Of a DNA stretch of 64,000 nt, positions 45,299 to 55,191 are shown piece by piece; position 1 is the stretch's first letter; every line of letters begins with the position of its first letter. Both the position numbers and the translations under genes were made by a program. The DNA is from Diphasiastrum complanatum (lineage: Eukaryota; Streptophyta; Lycopodiopsida; Lycopodiales; Lycopodiaceae): positions 17,159,552 through 17,223,551 of the forward strand of contig CM055095.1 in the NCBI GenBank assembly GCA_029204225.1, written 5' to 3'. The notes below the pieces were generated by a model. It did no database searches. It was not told where the DNA came from and worked only from the letters and a program-made list of their open reading frames with translations.

Positions 45299-45921
45299 TC
45301 ATAATTCTACTTCTATATTAAGCTCATCTAATAATAATACCCATCTAGCTATTCTACTCGAAAGATCATATTTATTCACTAAATGTTTTAATGCGTAATG
45401 ATCTACATGAAAAACAAAAGGGTATCCTAAAAGGTAATGTCTAAATTTCTTTACTGAATAAATTATCCCTAGTGCTTCTCGCTCTGTAGCGGAATAGTTC
45501 TTTTTTGATGCATTGAGTTGCTTCCCCGCATAGTAAATTGGATAATCTATATTTTGGTCATCTTTCTGACTAAGCACTACACCTATCGCAAAAGATGATG
45601 TCTACATATACATGGAACTTTTTAGCCCAATTTGGAAGTCTAACCCCAGTGGCTTCTGCTATTGACTGTTTCAATTGACCAAAAGCTTACTGATGGTCTT
45701 GTGTCCAATGGTACTCAGCAGATTTTTTTAGTAAACTTGTTAAAGGAGTTACTATTATAGCATAATCTTTAATTATCCTCCGATAGTAACCTACATGTCC
45801 TAGAAAACCTCTAAGCTCTCTTAAATTGGTTGGTTCTAATAATTCTAAAATCATTTTTATTTTTTCGATGTCGGCTTGTATACCATCCTTCGAAATTTTA
45901 TGCCCTATAAGGATGCCTGTC
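45299..45921 (-). pseudogene. RT thumb and RNase H of gypsy fossil 2
   Basis: The RT end shows EPTNLRELRGFLGHVGYYRR. RNase H shows YPIYYAGKQLNASKKNYSAT, REALGIIYSVKKFRHYLLGY, FVFHVDHYALKHLV and SSRIARWVLLLDELNIEV. Motif order is normal. A linker open frame at 45922-46143 precedes it. Broken fossil. Confidence 0.85.
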
Positions 45922-46189
45922 TTATTGTTGTTTATATAGATTCAAAGTCTTACCTTTATTAGTTTCTATTTCTACATAATCTGTTTTATCTACCATCCCC
46001 TCGGTCAGACTTGCTCTGGTTCCACCCAGAACTTCTCTCGACTCGGATGTTGTCGATATGTCTACTTCCTCATCAATCTCATAGCATTCTATGAAATTGA
46101 TCCATGATTCAGCAGGTCTAGCTAACTCCTCACCCCATCTCAAAAGGTGATCCCCTATTGGACTGGCTGTGAGAATACATGAAAAAAAT

Positions 46190-46739
46190 ATCTATTTGGT
46201 AGACCAATTTATAATAGCATATGGTTGATATAACCACGGTCTTCCAAATAATATCAAATAAGGTGGTGTATCTACTGGATTTATGACAAGAAAATTCATA
46301 ACAAACATCTCGGTCTCTATAACTACGTTAATACCTTTTAGCTCGCCTACTGGTATACATTTAGTCGCGTCTGCTAAATGGATTTCGTGATAAGTGATAG
46401 GCTGTATCTAATTTTCTAATCCTAATTCTTTAACCATTGTTTTCAATTACTAGGTTGATACTAGATCCTGAGTCTATTAGTATTCTATCTATGGTCTGAT
46501 CTCCTATGATCGCACTAACCTCTGGAACTCCACAATCTCCTCTATCTACATATTCTACTCTATTACTGTACACAAGTATTCTTAATGTAACTAACCTCTC
46601 CCCTTCCTCAGTCACTACTGACTGAAGCCCTTCTTCCTCCGAAGTATAGCTCGAGGAAGATGTAGGTCTCTCACTTTTGTACTTATCTTTTTCCCATGAT
46701 ATGGAAATTCTTTTATGACTTTTTCCTGTCAGTGTCTCC
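46190..46739 (-). pseudogene. second protease-like block of gypsy fossil 2
   Basis: EVSAIIGDQTIDRILIDSGS followed by SINLVIENNG is a retropepsin active-site loop with the DSGS motif. Further left an LFGRPWLYQPYAIINW segment corresponds to the usual LGRPWL signature near the domain end. A Ser/Glu-rich linker separates it from the first block. Confidence 0.75.
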
Positions 46740-47311
46740 ATCTAGTCTCTGAAAGTAATCTCCTTTTTCTTCCAGTGGGTTATAACATCGGCTTGGTAGA
46801 GCCATGGTCGTCCTAATAACACTCTATATGACGATTGTCTCGTAGTTTTTAATATTGTAAAATCCATAAGAAGGCTGATGGTCTCCAATATAAACTGTAA
46901 CCTGAGATAGTTCTCCTATTGGTGATCTTCTAGTTGCATCGACTAACCTCTATGATGAATGCCTAATTCATATGTTGTTTCTTCAGTCATTATATTTACA
47001 CGAGATCCAAAATCTATGGGTACATTATCTAAGATGCAACCATTAATTACTACTTGAATCTCTGGTTGGCCTTCATCACCATAATTAACTAATCCTATGT
47101 TGACTACTGGTAACTTTGCTTTTCTTCTCTTTTTATTTTGCAAAAATTGCTTAATTTCTTTTTTATAATATTGGTTATCGTCTAATAATTGTTTAGAAGT
47201 TATATTGGGCATTCTAGAAACAAGGTCTTCGACAATATTATAAGAATGGTTTCTAAGTGGCGACAGATCTCTAGGTATCTCGCTACTTATAACTGGATTT
47301 GAAAATGTCAC
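46740..47311 (-). pseudogene. first protease-like block of gypsy fossil 2
   Basis: IQVVINGCILDNVPIDFGSR followed by VNIMTEETTYELG has the layout of a retropepsin active-site loop and helix. The sequence further left contains an RRSPIGEL segment and a WLYQADVITHW-type LGRPWL end. It lies 5' to a second, similar block. Confidence 0.7.
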
Positions 47312-47559
47312 TTTTTTGAACTTTTCTAGTTTCTTCGTCTAAAAGCTTTTTAGCTTCTGAACTAATATCAACATCATAATGTTTTCCATTAGACTTATCA
47401 AGTTTTAATTCTTTATTACCAGGAATTTTTACTAATTGTTTTGCGACCTTCGCTTTTTCTGTCACGTTTCTTTGCAGTTTTTGCAATTTTCGTCTTAGTT
47501 TTCTTCTTATATTTAAGAGTTAAAGAATCTTTACTACTTCTTGTAGTTACTTTATTTAT

Positions 47560-48336
47560 TTATTTCTCTAAATTTGGCCATTGATGATCTTGATCTAATA
47601 ATGCAGACTCTACTTCTATCCTCTGAACTATCAGGTCAGTGCTAGTCTTAGATGGTCGAAGGTCATCTTCCCTAGGCGAGTTTACAAACTTTGGTTTAGA
47701 CCGTGGCTGTTGTGGCTGAGGACATTCAGCAGTGACATGCCCTTCGCCTTTATAGTTAGCACAAAGCGGCACATATCTTGTTGATCTCTTGGGTTCAGGG
47801 CAATCAGGCGAATAGTGACCTGGGGCTCCGCAATTGTAGCACGAACCTCTCACTCTAGTTGGTGGAGTGGAATCTCGTGTTCCGCCCCTTCACAAAATAG
47901 TGTACTATTGACTAGTACGTTGTTTCAGTATCATAGTTTTTTGGTTAGTAGGAGTTGCAGTATAAGCTACCTCCTCATGATTATTAATCGGACAGAGGAA
48001 TAGTTGCTCTTCTAAATAATTAGTCTGTAAACTAGGATAGTTGGTCTTAGAATGACCTTCCTTCCCACACGCGGTACACCAAATATTGGCGTTAGGCTTT
48101 GATTTCTTTCGCTTGGCTTTAACATCAGATATTTGGACCTTTAGATCACTCATTTCTCTTGTTAACAACTCAACACTTTTCCTCAATGGATCCATCTTTT
48201 CGGATTTCTCCATTCTTTTCTTTCTTTTTGAGTTCCTATTCTTAGTTTTCCTATAAGAAGATTCTTCTTTCGATGAAGAAGAAAGATGAATACTCAGAAG
48301 ATTCTTCCATATCCACTGAATCAGGTTCTGATTCAA
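47560..48336 (-). pseudogene. zinc knuckles of gypsy fossil 2
   Basis: CYNCGAPGHYSPDC, a second cysteine-histidine set around CANYKGEGHVTAEC, and a further CTACGKEGHSKTN upstream form at least three CCHC-type knuckles. A basic Lys/Arg/Ser-rich stretch precedes them. Confidence 0.85.
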
Positions 48337-49177
48337 ACTCTAGTAGATGTTTCAAATTCTTCTGTTCGTTTAAATTTGTGTTTTTTACTACTTTTTCTTT
48401 CATTTCTCCGTCTGTGAGAAATTCGAGAGGTTTCGTAATTCTCGGCAGAGGCAATGACATCTTCCAAAGAAGTCATCAAACTCTGTCGACAATAATGATC
48501 CATTTTCTCAGGCAAACCACCCAAGAACCATTCATTTTGCATAGGAACTGGATACTGGGCTCCTAACTTTCCTATTAAATTCTTAACCAACGAGTATATT
48601 TCCTAAGTGATTCCTTTGGCTTTTTTTCAACAGAGTTAAGCCGAGCCAACAATCTAGTGGAATATCCTATCTCCCTAAATTGTTTAAGGAATGCTACTTT
48701 TAAAGCATCCCAAGTATTAACTGCTTCCGGTACTAATTGATTGTACCAAATCCTAGCCTGCTTCCGCAGAAGACCTAGCAAAATTCTAACTCTATCCTCG
48801 TCCGTCTGCTCTTTGTTTGCTATGGTAATGGATTCAAATTGCGACATATAACTATTCGCATCTTCAGATGATGATTCCTTAAAGAAATCATATCTGATTT
48901 TTGTAGATGTGGGTGGCGCTGGATTAGCCATATTAATAGATGGTGGTGAACTAGATGAACTTGGAGGATCTGAATCTAAACTTCGCTCGGACAAAGTGTC
49001 TAAACTTGGTTTGGAAGTAGAATCAGACGATTTAGGTGAATCTGTAGAACTTGGTGTTTCAACGGATCTTTTCTCAAATGAATCTACGAATGTTGTAGTA
49101 GCATGTAAAAGATCATTAAACGCTTCACCTGTTAATCTTGCTCTAACTGGTGAGTTTTGCAAATTCTGCAAATACAA
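48333..49177 (-). pseudogene. gag of gypsy fossil 2
   Basis: The N-terminal part is Ser/Pro/Asp-rich. The capsid part shows RYDFFKESSSEDANSYMSQF, RVRILLGLLRKQARIWYNQL, WDALKVAFLKQFREIGYSTR and KPKESLRKYTRWL, the retrotrans_gag pattern. Broken fossil. Confidence 0.85.
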
Positions 49178-49324
49178 ATCTCAGAACTTCCTATATGCTT
49201 CTAAACGCTGTGCACGCTCTAAATATTTTTGTTCAATAATTGCTTGAGAGTATGTTCTTGGCATGCATTACATGAGAAAGATTCATACATGTAATACACT
49301 TAAAAATATTGCAAAAGGTGAAAC

Positions 49325-49342
49325 CCCGGCAACAATGCCAAA
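49325..49342 (-). other. Primer-binding site of gypsy fossil 2
   Basis: The minus strand reads TTGGCATTGTTGCCGGGG, close to the TTGGCGCCGTTGCCGGGG-type primer site of non-chromovirus plant gypsy elements. It lies about 150 bp upstream of gag. Confidence 0.8.
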
Positions 49343-50240
49343 TTATGTGGTGGCCTAGTCGTTATAGATTTTCACAAAATCAATGAATTACGTAGTATAA
49401 AAGGTTTGATTGTTCCCCAAGAGAGAGAATAATCTCATCTTTTGCATGGTAAATGTATGTATGATGATAAACAGACTAGAGTGTCTAAAGTTCACAATGA
49501 ATACTACAGCGACATAAGTGGTTATCCAAAGATTGGCATCCAGGAACACCAATGATGAAACAATCTGGTCAAGGTCTGTAATCGTAAGAAGTACTTTATC
49601 TTTCAGGCTCTTCAGGCATTAGGATAATAGTCAGAACTGATAGCAACTGGCAATTAGATTCATCAAGCAGAATCACATTAGCTAAAAGTTCTTCTTAATC
49701 AAACACGAAGAATTAGTTTTATTCGCAGGAAGCAAACAAGGCAGAGCCTCAATCAATCCCATTATCTGAACACATAGCTCATTCAGAGTTGAAGGAATTT
49801 CTGCTAAAAGTTATGTCTAACCGCTTTGGCTGATTCCCTGCGCACATTAGTCAAAATTATCACTTGTTGGTGTCCCCTGGTAATCCGTGTTAGAGTAATT
49901 GAAATTCAGTATAACTTAAGAAATGAATGGAAAGCAAACATAGCAATATCACAATCAATCACAGATCATACAGAGTGTGTTCGTACAAATGATAAGAAGT
50001 AATTCTGTGAGAGATAACAGAAGGAAAGAATGTTCAAGCTATAAGAACTTGCTCTTCGCTCTCTATTGATACTCAGCTCTGCGTATGTACAATGGGACAT
50101 AGTGCTATGCTTATAGGAATGTTCTTCAGCCTCAATGTCACTTACGAACTGTCAAATGTTAGTTCTGAACTTCTATTGCGTCTCTTTCAAAACGTCGCAA
50201 CTTCTACTCAAAATATGAATTTACAAAGTGTGAAATAGGC
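49343..50240 (-). repeat. Probable 5' LTR of gypsy fossil 2
   Basis: By position next to the primer site this should be the 5' LTR. The outer end is not defined, because the next recognisable feature is a plus-strand copia gag fragment, and there is no second copy to compare. Confidence 0.45.
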
Positions 50241-50289
50241 CTTTACATGTATTTAGGCACTATAGCACATTTTATATATATGGAAATTG

Positions 50290-50610
50290 GACATAGGAAC
50301 CAGTCAAGATCAATTGGAACCTGCAGCAGCCACGAATATGCAGGCTACCAAGAAAGGAGGAAGGGGATCATATGCTATTATTGCAACATCAGTGGACACA
50401 TAGCGAGAGAGTGTCGAAGAATAATAGAGGACATGCAGAAGAGATCGATGGAAGCGCAAGCAAATGTAGCAGAGTCAGAAGAAAAGAACATAGCGCTGGT
50501 GGCCACTTTGGGATCAAGGTCCAAGGGGATAAGGATAAAAATCACACTACTCAAGAACGTACCCTGGAAGGAGGCAAAAATGGGTGCCATAGACAAGCAC
50601 ACTCAATGAC
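50290..50610 (+). pseudogene. Copia gag zinc-knuckle fragment (family G)
   Basis: A plus-strand frame with CYYCNISGHIARECRR, a perfect CX2CX4HX4C knuckle, preceded by a basic YQERRKG and followed by a Glu/Lys-rich tail. It is a small gag remnant that runs into family G LTR sequence. Confidence 0.75.
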
Positions 50611-50624
50611 AGCTGATCACCAGC

Positions 50625-51295
50625 CAATTGGCGATTACAATTCATGACCTGATTTTTAGTATAAATAGCTGTTCATATTCATATAGTTTTATGATTTTAA
50701 GATTATCAGAAGCATTTGAATAGTTAGCTCTCTCTCTCTCAAGCCTGCGAGCTTGAACACTCCTGAGCATTCTAGCTCACTTCTTAGAGTTGTTTTAGAA
50801 ATTGCTATTGTGCCACTTCTTATTACATTGCGCTTAATTCAGACTTTCATTTTAGCCGCTCAAAGATAACATAGAGTATGCGGCTTCGATCCACAACTTA
50901 TTGTACTCATTTACTTCTATTACATTTTCATACTGAATCAATAGTATCCTTCATTGCACTCAGTTTTTGTCTCAGAATGTATGCGTTTCTATATTTCTTT
51001 GCGACTAATTCGCGACTAATTATTTGTCTGATAATTTTCAATGCTTAATTGTTTGGCTACGTAATCACTATAGTATTGGCAATTTTAATTTTAGTTACTA
51101 TAAGTTCAAACATGATTTCTATCACTATTGTTTTGTTTGAAATTTATAGGCGTAGTCATGCATTGAGAAAGAGGAAGATAGTTTATTCTGCCATGCATGA
51201 AAAGTTTTCTTTCTAGACACTCAAATTATTTTCATTCGTTTCTTTTTCGAGTTCGTTTTCTTTTCGAGCTAGACCTACCTTATGCACACCACTTT
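50625..51295 (+). repeat. Partial copia LTR (family G), plus copy
   Basis: Matches the reverse complement of the LTR at 60297-61258: AGTATAAATAGCTGTTCATA, AGTTAGCTCTCTCTCTCTC, AAGCCTGCGAGCTTG, ATGTATGCGTTTCTATAT and GGCGTAGTCATGCAT. The AGTATAAATAG promoter box is at 50657. Both ends are lost. Confidence 0.8.
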
Positions 51296-51302
51296 TCGAC
51301 AG

Positions 51303-51692
51303 ATCCTCGCGTGATGGAGATATTCCACATCATCAAATGCCACATCGTCTAATAATATAAATGCCACATGATCAAATGCTTATCTTGTACTATAAATTGA
51401 TCTACCGCAACTTTCTTATATGAACTCTAATAGAGATGAGGTCAAAAGCAAAATTGATCTACTCTTTGCATAGAATATGATGATCTGAGATATCACCATG
51501 ACGTGAGAATAGACAAGTTTTTTTTGCCAGAATGCAGATCCTCACATGGTGGAGATATTCCACATAATCAAGTGTCGTGTCATCAAAAGCTTATCTTGTA
51601 CTGTAGATCTTTGATCTACCATAACTTTATTTGAATTCTGATAGAGATGAGGCCAAAAGCAAAATTGATCTACTCGTTGCTTAAAATATGAT
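51303..51692 (+). repeat. Two-copy duplication, about 170 bp, period about 232 bp
   Basis: Copy 1 (51303-51483) and copy 2 (51537-51692) share GATCCTCRCRTGRTGGAGAT, ATTCCACATMATCAA, GCTTATCTTGTACT and AAAGCAAAATTGATCTACTC. No coding content. Confidence 0.7.
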
Positions 51693-51845
51693 GGAATGTT
51701 TGTATCTTGCTTATGATTCTATAAAAATTAAGAGCTTGCGTTTTCATTTCATAATTGAGTTCTTTTAAATTTGCATTTTCAAATTTGAAGAAACATAAAA
51801 GCAAAATTCAGACCCAAATTCAAGTTCTCCCTTATTTTAATAGTT

Positions 51846-51945
51846 TAAGGGAAGAGGATTTGAACCTCGACAAGGTTAAGCCTTGTCTTCCAAACCCTTA
51901 ATCCTACACAAATGCGTGGTTAATCTACTAACAAAGGGAACATCA
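51846..51945 (-). repeat. tRNA-like repeat, SINE candidate or tRNA relic
   Basis: On the minus strand GAGGTTCAAATCCTC forms a T-arm-like hairpin containing a consensus B box (GGTTCAAATCC). Just upstream is a perfect 7-bp stem, GACAAGG/CCTTGTC, like a long variable arm. An A-box-like TTAGTAGATTAACC lies further upstream. There is no matching acceptor stem and no evident target duplication. Confidence 0.4.
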
Positions 51946-51954
51946 ATGTGTGAA

Positions 51955-52465
51955 GTACTCTAAGAAACCAAATTTGACTCAAATACATGAAACAAATTGG
52001 CTAAGATCTCAAAACAGTGCCTAGATCACATATAGATGAGATTGGCAAGCATTCAACTATGATTTTGGATCAACCAAGCAATCTCTTGACCAAACCAAAT
52101 GTGTCCACCCAGGTCTAGGTGCCCTACCTAACCCTCCTCAAAAGCTTATAACTTCTGATTGGCTCAACCAAATGGAATAAAACTGAATTGCATCAAAAAC
52201 TAGACCAAAATAGCTTCAAAACAAGCTATCAAGCAAGATAAATGGATCAAGCATGAGAGAGAACTTCCAAACTGAAATTGGATATTCCTCACACGTGTCT
52301 GAGCACCTGATTCCGTACAGTACCAGGTCAGACCCAATCAATGTCCTTTTGATCTCTTTTGATCCAAGATTGAACAAGATAGCTAGGAAAATGGGCCTTG
52401 ACAACTTCTAGCTCAAGATTGATGAAAAAAATTTCACTTAAATTTTCACACGTGTGGGAAGTAGG
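51955..52465 (-). mobile_element. Copia leader (family E), copy 2
   Basis: Second copy of the leader at 41310-41832, in the same orientation and 10.6 kb away. It is followed on its 5' side by a decayed primer-site-like GGCTCTAATAATC and an LTR. The coding region is absent. Confidence 0.75.
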
Positions 52466-52478
52466 CTCTAATAATCTA

Positions 52479-53021
52479 AGTAAAAACAAGCTGCTCTCCT
52501 TGGGTAGAGAGAGAAAATGCATCATGAGCTCTCAAGTAGAGAGAGAAAGCTAGAAATCCAATAACTCACAAAATCCATGAAATCACCAAATCAATTAGGT
52601 TCAAAATGAGGAGTACAATGATACTAGTAGGTCCACGAGCTACCACTATGCTTAACTATGATTGGACCATATTTTGTCACCTCTTGATCCTATTGGATCA
52701 TTGATCCATACACCTCTTAATTCTATTGGACTATATTCAAGCACACCTCAATTTCCTATTGGACCTCACAAGGTTCCACCTCTAAATCCTATTGGACCTC
52801 TTGGAATTCATCAAACAAAAGCTTTACACCTGTCTACACTCTAATTGGCACGTGTTTAGCCTCTTACTCTATTTTGGCTCAATAATGGCATTACAAGCGG
52901 AAATGCATAATTTGCCATCTATGCCAAATTTATTCCTATCAACATCCTATACCTAGATGCTTGATGTAAAAAACATAAGACCCCTATATCTAACATAGAT
53001 AATCTTTTTCAATTCTTCACA
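52479..53021 (-). repeat. Copia LTR (family E), about 543 bp
   Basis: On the minus strand it starts TGTGAAGAATTGAAAAAG at 53021 and runs to the decayed primer site. The start resembles the 701-bp LTR at 12500-13200. It contains an internal minisatellite. The end next to the primer site is approximate. Confidence 0.6.
52662..52815 (+). repeat. Minisatellite inside the LTR, about 35 bp x 4
   Basis: Repeated CACCTCT-AATCCTATTGGACC-type units, four diverged copies. The plus-strand open frame over them shows the period as recurring PLxPIG motifs. Confidence 0.7.
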
Positions 53022-53029
53022 GACACAAG

Positions 53030-54068
53030 CTGATTGTAAGAATCTATTGTGATTTCAATAAAAAAAAAACCCATAAACGGGTTGTTGACAAGTAAAATGA
53101 TTGTATCTTTTTTTTTTATGTCTCTCTATTTACAAATAGATCGCTATTCAATCAATTTTTCTATATTTTCTATATCAATATTAGGAACTGATAAAGCAAC
53201 AGGTCCTTCTATAATCTCATCCTCCTCTGTTTTGAAAAGGGCCTCAATGCCCTATAAGTCAAGAGGAATATATGTTACAAAATTGCCTTCCTCTATATTA
53301 GGAAGGACTTTTATTCCTTTTTTAATCATATAAAGTAAGATCTGCATCTTGAACAATCTGAAAGGCTGTTAAGACAGGAGCAGCTTCCTTTTGAGGGCCC
53401 TCGATTGCAGGTGCAACGCTTACCTTGTAATGGGCAAAGGTTTTGATCAACTCTTGCTGAAATCTATATACATCATGAGGAGTATACGGCTCAAGAGTAA
53501 ACTGTCATCACAAAACACAAGAATCAGCAAATTACAAACAATGATGGTAATAAAATATGAATCAGAATGAAATGAACTACAAATGACTAGAATATTACCT
53601 TTTCAATATCTACATCTGCTTGTAAATTATACCATTCAAAAAATAGCTTCGTATTGTACATGACGAATCATGCCCAACTAAAAGCGTCATTTTGTTGTAC
53701 ACACTGCATATATAGATCGAAAATTAGTAATATTATGATAGAAATTTTATTTATGCTATGACGATACATTTGAATTAAAAAAGAAATACATGCATATTAG
53801 AGATAAATTGAATATACCTTGAGAGATTTAATGGTTATATCTCCAATTAAAGTTGTCGTTGTCGGTATTTCCCGAACGACATCATGAATACCGACAATCT
53901 CAATTGGAGATATAATCATTAAATACAGATAATTTTATCATAAATACAACTTCATCATGAATACATATCGTTAAATTCATATTTATGATTAAATTCCGTT
54001 CTTATTAAAGCAATGAGTCATGCAACAATCCAGATTAAAGCAACAAAAACAAAAGAGCAATCCTTACT
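53030..54068 (-). pseudogene. Decayed downstream exons of the H3-like locus
   Basis: Beyond the H3-like frame the same strand carries protein-like blocks with plant-type splice borders. 54068-54606 reads IIRPAPQHVSLPKVLITQEE, VHNVFVRIPYDQTQVFFYSD and GAVKAKEANFEKAIYFIECS, ending at a GTAAGG donor (GT at 54066-54067). 53818-53926 reads IISPIEIVGIHDVVREIPTT with a donor at 53816-53817. 53599-53703 reads FFEWYNLQADVDIEK between an AG (53704-53705) and a GT (53597-53598). 53300-53501 reads FTLEPYTPHDVYRFQQELIK. The introns between the last three blocks are about 112 and 95 bp. Several interruptions show the locus is decayed. No family is recognised for this part. Confidence 0.5.
53827..53923. repeat. 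Foldback (inverted repeat) of about 97 bp
   Basis: TTTAATGGTTATATCTCCAA at 53827 pairs with the complement of TTGGAGATATAATCATTAAA ending at 53923. A second paired segment, TTGTCGGTATT with AATACCGACAA, lies inside. The arms are about 40 bp with small bulges. It coincides with one of the exon-like blocks of the H3-like locus. Confidence 0.75.
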
Positions 54069-54606
54069 TATTTTCATATGGAATCAAATAAAATTTTGTC
54101 ATAGGACTACACTCGATAAAATAGATAGCCTTCTCAAAATTGGCTTCTTTCGCCTTTACCGCTCCCATGAAAAATGGACTAACTACAAAAATTGTACCAT
54201 GGAAATCGAAACTAATACTATTCTACAAAAAAAAAACTCCATCCTCTACTATTGCATCTGAAATTTCTGAGGTCTTATCTTTTAGCTCGGCACAAAATTT
54301 GGGACCTAATCTAATGCTTCTACGTGTATTTGGAAGAAAAAAATCAAAAAAGTTGTCGAGAAGATCAATTTTGTTAGCTAGCTAGGCCTCGTATTGATTA
54401 TAATGGTCAGAATAAAAAAAAACCTGGGTTTGATCATATGGAATTCTCACAAAAACATTATGTACAGGAGCAGAAACAGAAGAGGAAAGAATATTTACAG
54501 ATTTATCTATTTTTCTATCTAGCTCCTCTTGGGTTATCAACACTTTTGGTAATGAAACATGCTGAGGAGCTGGACGAATAATAGGAGGAGGACTGGGTGA
54601 AGATTC

Positions 54607-55191
54607 TCAATCTGAGTCAGATTCTCCAGCATCTGACTCAGAGCTCAAAAAGACACGGGGTCTCTTGGCCGGGATACGTCTAGGAGGAAGGGAAGCATCT
54701 GGCCTTCGAGATCCAGCCTTCTTGGGGACAGCCTGCTTTCTCTTCCTCCTAGAGGTAGTAGGCAAGTTGGTTCTATCCAGAGGTAGGTCTCTGGAGGTGC
54801 TGGCATTATCAACATGCAGACCAGAATATCTATCCCGAAGCCTTTTGAGAATGACGAAATCCTTTGGCATGATGGTGACACGCTTATCATGCACTGCCAA
54901 AAGACAAGTATCCTCAAGAAACTGGGACAAAAAATCTTCTACAGCACTCTGCAAGGTCTGCATGGCTGTCACAACAAAATGAACATCTAGCCCAAGTGAT
55001 AGAGTGACATTCCATATAGATCGGCCGAAAGGAACTCCAGGGATCAACAATTCAATTGATCTCTGGAGTTTTCTGATCTCCCTCATCCAGACCTGCTTTC
55101 TGCCACGCCTATGGCCAGTACCAGGGGGAACACGTGAATGGGATGGTTGTACAGTGGTGATGGCACGGGCGGTGGATTTGGTCTTGGCCAT
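54607..55191 (-). CDS. Divergent histone H3-fold protein with C-terminal extension
   Basis: A minus-strand frame of about 194 residues from the second of two adjacent ATGs (55191). That start gives MAKTKSTARA, close to the MARTKQTARK start of H3. Residues 37-122 align without gaps to the core of canonical H3: REIRKLQRSIELLI (alpha-N), PFGRS (alpha-1 start), TLQSAVEDFLSQFLEDT (alpha-2), LLAVHDKRVTIMPKD (loop 2 and alpha-3 start), KRLRDRY. By my eye alignment 39 of 86 positions are identical. The tail is about 35 residues long. The K4 position is kept, the K9 position is Ala, and there is no K27-like motif. IELLIPGVPF resembles the LLIP-x-x-PF of plant CENH3, but loop 1 has canonical length and TIMPKD is canonical. 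After the fold comes a basic extension (TSRRKRKQAVPKKAGSRR, PAKRPRV), likely a nuclear localisation signal, and an acidic serine end (SSESDAGESDSD). It could be a diverged host H3 variant, a captured histone or a recent pseudogene. Confidence 0.85.
   Translation of the reverse strand: MAKTKSTARAITTVQPSHSRVPPGTGHRRGRKQVWMREIRKLQRSIELLIPGVPFGRSIWNVTLSLGLDVHFVVTAMQTLQSAVEDFLSQFLEDTCLLAVHDKRVTIMPKDFVILKRLRDRYSGLHVDNASTSRDLPLDRTNLPTTSRRKRKQAVPKKAGSRRPDASLPPRRIPAKRPRVFLSSESDAGESDSD

Larger units (their letters stand above)
44140..49343 (-). mobile_element. Ty3/gypsy LTR retrotransposon fossil 2, internal region
   Basis: Read right to left: primer site, gag, zinc knuckles, two protease-like blocks, the RT thumb region, RNase H, integrase. 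A TTGGCATTGTTGCCGGGG primer-type site (49325-49342) is of the kind found in non-chromovirus plant gypsy lineages such as Tat and Athila, and no chromodomain is seen. The RT palm region is not recognisable. The element is broken in roughly ten places and looks old. A coiled-coil locus follows it on the 3' side. Confidence 0.88.

Noticed and set aside
54607-55191. Calling the H3-like frame a CENH3 gene
   Set aside because: The LLIP-x-x-PF match is CENH3-like, but loop 1 lacks the extra residue and alpha-3 reads TIMPKD as in canonical H3, so the name is not justified.
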